In this document: piece after piece, positions 10,497 through 16,806 of the stretch | Layout of the letters: every line of letters starts with the position of its first letter | Position numbering within the stretch: the first letter of the stretch is position 1 | NCBI GenBank assembly: GCA_027081065.1 | Contig: JALWLW010000061.1 | Location: 1-16,806, forward strand | DNA: 16,806 nt | Direction: 5' to 3' | DNA from: Campylobacteraceae bacterium | GTDB lineage: Bacteria; Campylobacterota; Campylobacteria; Campylobacterales; Sulfurovaceae | The notes under the pieces: generated by a model | The model's input: the letters and a program-made list of their open reading frames with translations, nothing else | Database searches by the model: none | Told to the model about the DNA's origin: nothing | Program-made: the position numbers and the translations under genes

Positions 10497-11823
10497 AATT
10501 CTTTTTCGTGCTGACTCTTCTTCTACTATAGGCACAGGGCATATTATGCGAGACTTAGTATTAGCCTCTTTGTATAAAGATGCAACTATTATTTTTGCTG
10601 TGCAAGATTTAAAGGGAAATATAAATCATAAAATAGTTGAAGCTGGATACAAAATAGAGATATTAAAATCAAATGATATAGAAGAGTTGGATAAATTTAT
10701 CAAAAAACAGAGTATTGGTATGATAGTTATAGACCATTACAGTATTGATTATGAATATGAAAAACAGTTAAAAGTTAAAAATTCAACATTAAAAATTCTT
10801 TCTTTTGATGATACGTACGAGAAGCACTATTGCGATATACTTCTTAACCATAATATTAGTGCTGACGAGGATAGATACAAAGATTTAATACCTAATGAGT
10901 GTGAGCTTAGATGTGGGGCTAACCATACGCTTTTAAGAGATGAATTCTATCAAGAAAAAGCAATAAAACGAGAGAAGATTTATGATGTTTTTATTGCGAT
11001 GGGAGGAGCAGATAGTCAAAGTTTAAATATTCAACTCTTAGAGCTTCTTCCTAACTATTTTAAAATAGCTGTTGTTACTACTACGGCTAATAAAAATTTA
11101 GACACCTTAAAGGCTTATACTGAAAATAAAAAGTTTATTGATTTGTATATTAACTCCACTCAAATAGCTAAGTTGATGAATGAGAGTAGGTTTGCTATTG
11201 TAACTCCTAGTGTAACAGTTAATGAGACTTATTTTATGGAATTGCCTTTTTTAGCGATTAAGACAGCAGATAATCAAGAGGATATGTTTGACTATCTTCT
11301 AAAGAATGGTTATAAAGTAGTAGATGGTTTTGAAAAAGATAAGATAGAGAAAACCTCTATTACGCTAATAAATTTTATAGATTTATCGTATGATGAAAAG
11401 GTTGAAATATTATCATGGAGAAATCATTCCTCTGTTAAAAAGTGGATGTTTAATAAAGAGTCAATTGATTTAGAAAATCATATCTCTTATATTGAGGCAC
11501 TTAAAGAAAAAAAAGATAGAGTTTATTTTGTCATTAAACAGTATGGTCAAGCGGTAGGTGTTATAGATTTTACAAATATTAACTTAGATAATTTAGAAGC
11601 AGAGATAGGACTCTACGCGAAGCCAATGATTAAAGGAATAGGTAGTTTGCTTATGCAAAATATACTTGAGTATGGTTTTCATGAGTTAAAACTCAAAAAA
11701 TTAGTAGCTAAAGTATTTGAAGATAATATTTTAGCTATAAAACTCTATAAAAAATTTGATTTTAAACAAGTAGATAAAGAAGATTCACTTATTGTAATGG
11801 AGAAAATAGATGAAAATAGGTAA
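10489..11823 (+). CDS. pseG: Fused PseG (UDP-sugar hydrolase) - PseH (N-acetyltransferase)
   Basis: A bifunctional protein of 444 aa covering two consecutive pathway steps. Residues 1 to about 285 are PseG-like: a GT-B-type hydrolase that removes UDP from UDP-2,4-diacetamido-trideoxy-L-altrose. They carry FRADSSSTIGTGHIMRD, with His18 equivalent to catalytic His17 of C. jejuni PseG, then IDHYSIDYEYE, ILSFDD, CDILLN, RCGANHTLLRDEFYQE, MGGADSQSLN, IAKLMNES and the VNE motif near 244-246. Residues from about 290 to 444 are a GNAT acetyltransferase like PseH, which acetylates the 4-amino group: EILSWRNHSSVKKWMF, HISYIEALK, GVIDFTNI, EIGLYAKP and the acetyl-CoA loop KGIGSLLM at 382-389. No stop or frameshift separates the halves. 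In Campylobacter and Helicobacter these are separate genes. PseH acts before PseG, so the domain order is the reverse of the reaction order. The gene overlaps pseF by 8 bp and pseI by 14 bp. Confidence 0.93.
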   Translation: MNKILFRADSSSTIGTGHIMRDLVLASLYKDATIIFAVQDLKGNINHKIVEAGYKIEILKSNDIEELDKFIKKQSIGMIVIDHYSIDYEYEKQLKVKNSTLKILSFDDTYEKHYCDILLNHNISADEDRYKDLIPNECELRCGANHTLLRDEFYQEKAIKREKIYDVFIAMGGADSQSLNIQLLELLPNYFKIAVVTTTANKNLDTLKAYTENKKFIDLYINSTQIAKLMNESRFAIVTPSVTVNETYFMELPFLAIKTADNQEDMFDYLLKNGYKVVDGFEKDKIEKTSITLINFIDLSYDEKVEILSWRNHSSVKKWMFNKESIDLENHISYIEALKEKKDRVYFVIKQYGQAVGVIDFTNINLDNLEAEIGLYAKPMIKGIGSLLMQNILEYGFHELKLKKLVAKVFEDNILAIKLYKKFDFKQVDKEDSLIVMEKIDENR

Positions 11824-12850
11824 CTTTGATTTAGAACAAGATGGTACATTTATCATAGCAGAACTCTCAGCCAATCATGGTGGTAAACTAGTAATAGCAA
11901 AAGAAACCATAAAAGCTGCAAAAGATATAGGTGCAAATGCTATTAAACTTCAAACCTATACAGCTGATACACTCACATTAGATAGTGACAAAGAGGATTT
12001 TATTATTAAGGATGGTACACTTTGGGATGACAGAAGGTTGTATGACTTATACAAAGAAGCTTATCTACCTTGGGAATGGCACAAAGAGCTGTTTGAGTAT
12101 GCAAGAGAGATAGGTATAGATATTTTCTCTTCTCCTTTTGATAAGACAGCCGTTGATTTTTTAGAGCAATTTAATCCAAGTGCCTACAAAATAGCCTCTT
12201 TTGAGATAACAGATTATGAGCTATTACGCTACACGGCAAGTAAGGGGAAACCTATTATTATCAGTACAGGAATTGCAACCATTGATGAGATTCAAGATGC
12301 TGTGGATATCTGTAGGAGTGAGGGAAACAATGAAATAGTTTTACTTAAGTGTACTTCTGCATATCCTGCACCATTAGAGGACGCAAATTTGAAAATGATT
12401 CCTAGTTTAGCCGAAACCTTTAATGTAATAAGTGGTTTTTCAGACCATACTTTAGGTATAACTGCTCCTATAGTTGCAACTACATTTGGAGCGAAAGTTA
12501 TAGAGAAACATTTTATTTTAGATAAGTCTATTGGAGGAGTTGATGCTGATTTTTCAATGGACAAAGAGGAGTTTTCTAATATGATAAAAGCAATAAGAGA
12601 TGTAGACAAATTACTTGGTAAAGTTGATTATAGCATGACAAAAAAGAAAAAACAGAGTAGGCAGTTTAGTCGTAGTCTTTATGTGGCCAAAGATATTAAA
12701 AAAGGTGAAGTTTTTACAGAAGAAAATATTAGAAGTGTGAGACCGGGATATGGTATGCACCCTAAGTATTTGGATGATATTTTAGGTAAAATTTCTGATA
12801 AAGATTATAGTTTTGGTAGTCAATTTAAAATTAGTTTAGATAAGGAATAG
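11810..12850 (+). CDS. pseI: Pseudaminic acid synthase, PseI
   Basis: Condenses 2,4-diacetamido-2,4,6-trideoxy-L-altrose with phosphoenolpyruvate to give pseudaminic acid. It has 346 aa with two domains. A NeuB-type TIM barrel spans about residues 15-270 (IIAELSANHGG, AIKLQTYTADTLTLDS, YKEAYLPWEWH, SSPFD, YKIASFEITD, STGIA, LLKCTSAYPA, SDHTLG at 211-216, EKHF at 232-235, VDADFS at 244-249). A C-terminal SAF/antifreeze-like domain covers about 286-342 (RSLYVAKDIKKGE, SVRPGYGMHPKY). The AYPAPLEDANL and PGYGMHP segments favour PseI over sialic acid (NeuB) or legionaminic acid (LegI) synthases, and the presence of PseB/C/F/G/H agrees. The start at 11810 has a GGAG 7 nt upstream and overlaps the pseG-pseH gene by 14 bp. 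Confidence 0.94.
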   Translation: MKIGNFDLEQDGTFIIAELSANHGGKLVIAKETIKAAKDIGANAIKLQTYTADTLTLDSDKEDFIIKDGTLWDDRRLYDLYKEAYLPWEWHKELFEYAREIGIDIFSSPFDKTAVDFLEQFNPSAYKIASFEITDYELLRYTASKGKPIIISTGIATIDEIQDAVDICRSEGNNEIVLLKCTSAYPAPLEDANLKMIPSLAETFNVISGFSDHTLGITAPIVATTFGAKVIEKHFILDKSIGGVDADFSMDKEEFSNMIKAIRDVDKLLGKVDYSMTKKKKQSRQFSRSLYVAKDIKKGEVFTEENIRSVRPGYGMHPKYLDDILGKISDKDYSFGSQFKISLDKE

Positions 12851-12853
12851 ATC

Positions 12854-13813
12854 ATGAGTCAAACAGTTAAAGAATTACATGAAAAACGAATGAAAATGTG
12901 GAATGAAAGTATGAAAAATCATGCTAAATATATTGATTCTAAAACAGGTATATTTTTAGAAGAATATACTGAAGACAGAGTTTGTCCTGTATGTCAAAAC
13001 CATAATGAATTGGAAGTTTTTTATAAAGAGGGTGGGCGTTACGTCAAGTGCAAAGATTGTCGTATGGTATATATTAATCCAGTCTTCAAGGATTCTGCAA
13101 TAAAAAGTTATTATGAAAGTAATCATACAGAACAAGCAGATGTAGTTGAATCAGATACTGATGATTTTTATGTCAATATTTATAATGGTGGATTGGATGA
13201 TCTTTCTAAACTTGTATCTAAGGTTTCAAAACTGTTAGATATTGGTTGCTCTTCAGGAACATTTTTAGACTTAAGTAAAAAAAGAGATATTGCTACTTAT
13301 GGGATTGAACTTAATCATGCTGAGTATGAATATGCTAAGAGTAAGGGGCATGACGTTTATAATGAGTTATTAGAAAATATAAAATTTGATGAAAAGTTTG
13401 ATGCCATTACAATGTGGGATGTTTTTGAACATATTAAAGATGGAGAATTTTATTTAAATTTAATGCAATCACTTTTAAGTGATAATGGTGTTATTTTTCT
13501 ACAAATTCCAAGTGCTGACTCATTGGCTGCTAAAATTTTAAGAGAACACTGTAATATGTATGATGGATTAGAGCATGTTAATTTATATGGAGTAGAGACC
13601 ATTAAAAAGTTAGCTCAAAAATGTGATTTGGAAGTAATTAGTATTAAAACTGTTATTTCAGAGATAGGTGTTATTAACAATTATCTAAATTATGAAAATC
13701 CTTATTTGGGTAATACGAATAATAGAAAGTTTATTCCTAATTTGATAGATGAAAGACAGATACATGAGACACTACAAGGTTATAAACTTCAAGTAATTTT
13801 AGGAAGGAAATAA
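12854..13813 (+). CDS. Zinc-ribbon class I SAM-dependent methyltransferase
   Basis: A 319-aa protein that probably methylates a sugar or sugar nucleotide of this pathway; its exact substrate is unknown. The N-terminal part holds a four-cysteine zinc-ribbon pattern, CPVC at 44-47 and CKDC at 66-69, followed by RMVYINPVF. The SAM-binding Rossmann core begins with LLDIGCSSGTF at 127-137, then GIELN at 150-154, the post-motif MWDVFEHIKD at 187-196, LQIPSADS and LEHVNLYG at 239-246. This layout resembles the zinc-containing sugar C-methyltransferase group but is shorter (those are near 400 aa). AAGGA at 12842-12846 fits the ATG at 12854, and its stop overlaps the next ATG (TAATG). Placed between pseI and the amidotransferase, it may modify pseudaminic acid. 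It could equally act on another surface sugar or lipid. Class call is firm, substrate is inference. Confidence 0.82.
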   Translation: MSQTVKELHEKRMKMWNESMKNHAKYIDSKTGIFLEEYTEDRVCPVCQNHNELEVFYKEGGRYVKCKDCRMVYINPVFKDSAIKSYYESNHTEQADVVESDTDDFYVNIYNGGLDDLSKLVSKVSKLLDIGCSSGTFLDLSKKRDIATYGIELNHAEYEYAKSKGHDVYNELLENIKFDEKFDAITMWDVFEHIKDGEFYLNLMQSLLSDNGVIFLQIPSADSLAAKILREHCNMYDGLEHVNLYGVETIKKLAQKCDLEVISIKTVISEIGVINNYLNYENPYLGNTNNRKFIPNLIDERQIHETLQGYKLQVILGRK

Positions 13814-14955
13814 TGAAAATTTGTACAAAATGTGTAATGCCTAATACCAAACCTGATTTGCATTTTGATGAAGAGGGGGTTTGTGATGCTTGTCAATCTC
13901 AAGAAGATAAAAATAGTAATATTGATTGGAAGTCAAGAGAAAAAGAATTTTTGGTATTAGTAGAACAGTATAAAAATAAGAATAATTCTGATTATGATTG
14001 TATCATTGGAGTAAGTGGAGGAAAAGATTCTACTTATCAAGTTATAAAAGTACTGGAATTAGGTTTACATCCTCTTTGTATTTGTTTTGAGCCAACTATT
14101 CCTACGGAAATAGGTAGAAAGAACCTTGAAAATCTTAATAACCTAGGTGTTGATTTAATTCATATTAAGCGAAATCCAGTTGTTTATAAAAAATTAGCGA
14201 GAGAGGCATTTCTCCGGACAGGAGACAATGAATGGCAAAACCATTTAGGTATCTTTACAACCGTACCTAAAATGGCCGTTAACTTTAATACCCCTCTTAT
14301 TATTTGGGGGGAGAGTCCTCAACTAGAATATGGTGGACCAGCAACAAGTAAAACACGAAATACTTTAGACCGACAGTGGCTAGAAGAGTTTGGTGGGTTA
14401 CTTGGAAATCGAATCTCTGATATGATAGGGGTTGATGGTTTAAGTAAAAGAGATGTAGCTTTATATACTTATGCTTCAGATGAAGAGATTCATAGAGTCG
14501 GTGTTACGGGACTATTTTTGGGTTATTATTTTAAATGGGATTTACGAGAAGTCGTGGCTAAAGTTAAAAAATACGGCTTCTCTGTTCAAGACAGATCTGT
14601 AGAGACTACTTATGAAAATTTTGAAAACTTAGATTGTTACAGTAATCATGTTCATGATTATTTGAAATATGTAAAGTATGGATTTGGTAGAGCTACGGAT
14701 AATGCTTGTTTGGATATACGATTAGGGTATATTAGTAGAGCAGCGGGAGTAAGGCTTGTTAATAAATATGATGGGATTCCTCCTAAAAAGGCGATTAAAG
14801 AGTATTTAAACTATACTGGATTTAGTGAAGAGGAGTTTAGTAATATTGTTGACTCTTATACCAATAAACGAATTTTTGAACGAGATGAAACTGGTAAGTT
14901 TGTTCGAGATATTGATGGTTCATTAGTCAGAAAGGAAAAGTATATTGTCAAATAG
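13813..14955 (+). CDS. pseA: N-acetyl sugar amidotransferase (PseA/WbpG family)
   Basis: An ATP-dependent enzyme of 380 aa that turns an N-acetyl group on a sugar nucleotide or nonulosonate into an acetamidino group, using ammonia delivered by a HisH/HisF pair. The N-terminus has the paired-cysteine motif CTKC (4-7) and CDAC (24-27) around MPNTKPDLHFDEEGV. The PP-loop ATP pyrophosphatase motif is GVSGGKDSTYQ, with SGGKDS at 68-73. WGESPQLEYGGP and YYFKWD follow. Placed next to pseI and followed by hisH and hisF, as in C. jejuni, it best fits PseA making an acetamidino form of pseudaminic acid. Because genes for UDP-GlcNAc(3NAc)A are also present, a WbpG role on that sugar (as in Pseudomonas O5-type antigen) cannot be excluded. 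It overlaps hisH by 11 bp. Confidence 0.88.
   Translation: MKICTKCVMPNTKPDLHFDEEGVCDACQSQEDKNSNIDWKSREKEFLVLVEQYKNKNNSDYDCIIGVSGGKDSTYQVIKVLELGLHPLCICFEPTIPTEIGRKNLENLNNLGVDLIHIKRNPVVYKKLAREAFLRTGDNEWQNHLGIFTTVPKMAVNFNTPLIIWGESPQLEYGGPATSKTRNTLDRQWLEEFGGLLGNRISDMIGVDGLSKRDVALYTYASDEEIHRVGVTGLFLGYYFKWDLREVVAKVKKYGFSVQDRSVETTYENFENLDCYSNHVHDYLKYVKYGFGRATDNACLDIRLGYISRAAGVRLVNKYDGIPPKKAIKEYLNYTGFSEEEFSNIVDSYTNKRIFERDETGKFVRDIDGSLVRKEKYIVK
14932..14936 (+). promoter_or_regulatory. Ribosome binding site supporting the TTG start of hisH
   Basis: AAGGA lies 8 nt upstream of the TTG at 14945, inside the end of the amidotransferase gene. There is no in-frame ATG or GTG upstream of the conserved VVIIDYKMGN segment. 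The next in-frame ATG (about 14981) would delete that segment, so TTG is the most likely start. Confidence 0.55.
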
Positions 14956-15571
14956 TCAGGTAGTAATTATAGACTATAAGATGGGTAATTTACGCTCTGT
15001 ACAAAAAGCTTTTGAAAAAGTTGGTTGTTCGGCAATTGTTACAGATAATTATGAACTTATAAAAAAAGCAGATAAACTTGTATTACCTGGTGTTGGTGCT
15101 TTTAAAGATGGTATGAAACATTTAGAGGAATTAGGCTTAGTTGAGTTGTTAAATGAAGAAGTTTTAGTCAATAAAAAACCATTTTTAGGTATTTGTCTTG
15201 GAATGCAACTTATAGCGAAGAGAAGCTATGAAAATGGAAAAACTGATGGATTGGGTTGGATTGATGCAGAGGTCATAAAATTTGATTTTACAAATAGAGA
15301 GAAAGTATTAAAAGTACCTCATGTAGGATGGAATGATGTGAAGTACAAAAATAAAAATATTTTATTTGATAATATTGTCAATGAGAGTGATTTTTATTTT
15401 GTTCACTCTTACTATTTTTCTACACAAGAGGATATAGTTAGTAGTACAACGGATTATGGTTTTTATTTTGTCTCTTCTATTCAAAAAGACAATATTTTTG
15501 CCTTTCAATTTCATCCAGAAAAAAGTCAAGTTGTTGGTTTGAAAATTTTAGAAAATTTTGTAAAGATATAG
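14945..15571 (+). CDS. hisH: HisH-type glutamine amidotransferase dedicated to sugar amidination
   Basis: A class I (triad) glutaminase of 208 aa that hydrolyses glutamine and passes ammonia to its partner. The catalytic triad is intact: Cys84 in GICLGMQ, His190 and Glu192 in FQFHPEKS. VVIIDYKMGNLRSVQ and LPGVGAFKDGM are standard HisH segments, with PHVGWN at 125-130. The start is TTG at 14945, backed by AAGGA 8 nt upstream, and it lies 11 bp inside the amidotransferase gene. No other histidine genes (hisA, hisB, hisC) are nearby. Together with the pairing with a catalytically altered HisF, this points to a paralogue that feeds the PseA/WbpG-type enzyme instead of histidine synthesis. The true histidine-pathway HisH would be elsewhere in the genome. 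Confidence 0.9.
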   Translation: MSNSQVVIIDYKMGNLRSVQKAFEKVGCSAIVTDNYELIKKADKLVLPGVGAFKDGMKHLEELGLVELLNEEVLVNKKPFLGICLGMQLIAKRSYENGKTDGLGWIDAEVIKFDFTNREKVLKVPHVGWNDVKYKNKNILFDNIVNESDFYFVHSYYFSTQEDIVSSTTDYGFYFVSSIQKDNIFAFQFHPEKSQVVGLKILENFVKI

Positions 15572-15582
15572 GATAATGATGC

Positions 15583-16332
15583 ATGTTAAAACATAGAGTG
15601 ATTCCTTGTGTATTGCTAAAAGATTGGCAGTTGGTCAAAAGTATTGGCTTTAAAGCATTTAGAACCATAGGTCATCCAACTTCAACAACACGTATTTATA
15701 ATGCACGAAATGTTGATGAACTTATTGTTTTAGATATAGATGCTAGTTTGGATGAGGAAGAGATTAATACTGAAATTATCACAGATATTGCAGATGAATG
15801 TTTTATGCCTCTTACCATAGGTGGAGGAATCAAAACTGTTGAGGATATTTATACGGTCTTAAGTGCAGGTGCAGATAAGATTTCTATCAATACAAAAGCT
15901 TTGGAGAATCGAAACTTCATTACAGAGGCTTCTTCTTTATTTGGTTCTCAGTGTATTGTTTGTTCTATTGATGTAAAAAAGATTGATGGAGTTTATAAGG
16001 TCTTTAACAAAAGTAAAGGCATTATGGATTTAGACCCGCTAGGGTTAGCAAAAGAGTATCAACGTTATGGAGCAGGGGAAATACTTCTAACATCTGCAGA
16101 TAGTGAAGGGTCAGCCAATGGGTATGATATAGAACTGATTAAACTTTTTAAAGATAAATTAGAGATACCTATTATTTTTAATGGTGGAATGGGAAAACCT
16201 ATTCATGCTGTTGAGGCTATTGAAAATGGTGCAGATGCTGTGGCTGCTGCATATATATTTCATTTTTCACGGTTTACTCCTGATGATATAAAACAGCAAT
16301 TACGTGATAGTAATATTGAGGCAAGGTTATAA
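15583..16332 (+). CDS. hisF: HisF paralogue, ammonia-channel partner for sugar amidination (cyclase residue Asp11 lost)
   Basis: A TIM-barrel HisF-like protein of 249 aa. In true HisF (imidazole glycerol phosphate synthase, cyclase subunit) Asp11 and Asp130 are the acid/base pair. Aligned without gaps to Thermotoga HisF, residue 11 here is Leu ([10 protein letters not shown] instead of RIIACLDVKD), while Asp130 in CSIDVKK is kept. The residues known as the ammonia gate of Thermotoga HisF are retained: Arg5, Glu46, Lys99 and Glu166 (Glu167 there). The DRDG phosphate-loop region reads DSEG. The protein therefore looks able to dock HisH and conduct ammonia but unlikely to make histidine precursors, which fits the sugar-amidination HisF2/WbpG partner group. 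AGGA at 15570-15573 precedes the ATG by 9 nt, and 11 bp separate it from hisH. Loss of cyclase activity is inferred. Confidence 0.9.
   Translation: MLKHRVIPCVLLKDWQLVKSIGFKAFRTIGHPTSTTRIYNARNVDELIVLDIDASLDEEEINTEIITDIADECFMPLTIGGGIKTVEDIYTVLSAGADKISINTKALENRNFITEASSLFGSQCIVCSIDVKKIDGVYKVFNKSKGIMDLDPLGLAKEYQRYGAGEILLTSADSEGSANGYDIELIKLFKDKLEIPIIFNGGMGKPIHAVEAIENGADAVAAAYIFHFSRFTPDDIKQQLRDSNIEARL
16323..16326 (+). promoter_or_regulatory. Candidate ribosome binding site for the terminal TTG-start gene
   Basis: AAGG lies 8 nt before the TTG at 16335, inside the last codons of hisF. It is short but well spaced. It is the only support for this start besides reading-frame openness. Confidence 0.4.
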
Positions 16333-16334
16333 GT

Positions 16335-16806
16335 TTGATAAATTATTTCAAAAGATGGCTATATAATGAAGTTGGCAAAAATGATTATAGAATATTTAAA
16401 GCATTTTTTCTAAAAATTAATAAAAATTTAACTATTAAAGCTATATTGAAAGATCGATTTATAACCCTTGGTCGAATACTGATTATGCCCATTTTTATTA
16501 GATATAAAAAACAAGAGAATAGAGATGTTTATATACTTGACAGTATTGATAATTATAAGTTAAGACAAGAACATATTTATAATTATAATAATATAGGGAA
16601 TATAGGCTTAATTGATAGTAGATTAAAAAGTACTATTAATATTCAATCCTTTTCTGAACTCTTTATTTTTTTCAAGTCCTATATTTATGCATTAAAAAAT
16701 ATTTTAAAAATTCTTTTTCTTCCAGTAAATTTTTCTATATTGCAATTTTCTAATTATTTTTATCTCAGAACAAAATTAAATATCATTAGACCTAAAACAT
16801 TATATA
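16335..16806 (+). CDS. Unrecognised AT-rich gene, 3'-truncated by window edge
   Basis: One frame stays open for 157 codons from TTG at 16335 to the end of the window. The previous in-frame stop is TGA at 16317-16319, and the TTG lies 2 bp after the hisF stop. The next in-frame ATG is only at about codon 51, so TTG with the upstream AAGG is the best start. The fragment reads LINYFKRWLYNEVGKNDY at the beginning and LRTKLNIIRPKTLY at the end. It is rich in Ile, Lys, Asn, Phe and Tyr. A hydrophobic, basic stretch around residues 36-56 and another Phe/Leu/Ile-rich stretch around 102-135 may be membrane-associated, but neither is a clean transmembrane helix. I recognise no family. Base composition is extreme (8 G+C in 16681-16740). 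From context it may be a glycan assembly protein such as a glycosyltransferase, which is a guess. Confidence 0.6.
   Translation, partial: MINYFKRWLYNEVGKNDYRIFKAFFLKINKNLTIKAILKDRFITLGRILIMPIFIRYKKQENRDVYILDSIDNYKLRQEHIYNYNNIGNIGLIDSRLKSTINIQSFSELFIFFKSYIYALKNILKILFLPVNFSILQFSNYFYLRTKLNIIRPKTLY

Noticed and set aside
14945..16332. hisH and hisF as part of a histidine biosynthesis operon
   Set aside because: No other his genes are adjacent, the neighbours are sugar enzymes, and the HisF has lost the Asp11 catalytic residue.

Overview
The window is AT-rich and gene-dense. All recognisable genes lie on the + strand and encode surface-sugar precursor enzymes. The pseudaminic-acid enzymes resemble those I know from Campylobacter and Helicobacter, and the order pseI - (methyltransferase) - pseA - hisH - hisF recalls the Campylobacter jejuni flagellar glycosylation locus. 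My best guess is a member of the Campylobacterota (for example a free-living Sulfurimonas/Sulfurovum/Arcobacter-type organism). This is inferred from gene content, not proven by a marker gene.

Layout: (1) 1-1334 is the 3' part of an autoinducer-2 kinase gene (lsrK), cut by the window edge and visibly richer in G+C than the rest. (2) 1335-1389 is the only sizeable gap before the sugar genes. It holds a perfect TATAAT box and, straddling the lsrK stop, a weak terminator-like hairpin. (3) 1390-5300 is a UDP-GlcNAc(3NAc)A module: UDP-GlcNAc 6-dehydrogenase (TviB type), 3-dehydrogenase WlbA, N-acetyltransferase WbpD and aminotransferase WbpE. (4) 5301-7691 is a UDP-ManNAcA module: WecB-type 2-epimerase and WecC-type dehydrogenase. 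(5) 7684-12850 is a complete CMP-pseudaminic acid pathway: PseB, PseC, PseF, a fused PseG-PseH, and PseI. (6) 12854-13813 is a zinc-ribbon SAM methyltransferase. (7) 13813-16332 is a sugar amidotransferase (PseA/WbpG family) with dedicated HisH and HisF paralogues that supply ammonia. (8) 16335 to the end is the start of an unrecognised, extremely AT-rich gene that begins at TTG and runs off the window.

From 1390 on, the genes overlap or sit within 36 bp of each other. Many are joined by TAATG or 8-14 nt overlaps, so they probably form one long translationally coupled operon. Together they predict three activated sugars: UDP-GlcNAc(3NAc)A, UDP-ManNAcA and CMP-pseudaminic acid. One acetyl group on one of these (most likely pseudaminic acid) would be converted to an acetamidino group, and one product may also be methylated. 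No glycosyltransferase, flippase or polymerase was recognised, so the assembly genes must lie outside, perhaps starting with the truncated last gene.

The most notable points are the PseG-PseH fusion, a HisF paralogue that has lost the Asp11 catalytic residue but keeps the ammonia-gate residues, the lone AI-2 kinase beside a glycan operon, the absence of a WbpI-type epimerase, and the unidentified AT-rich terminal gene. No CRISPR array, IS element, tRNA or rRNA was seen.
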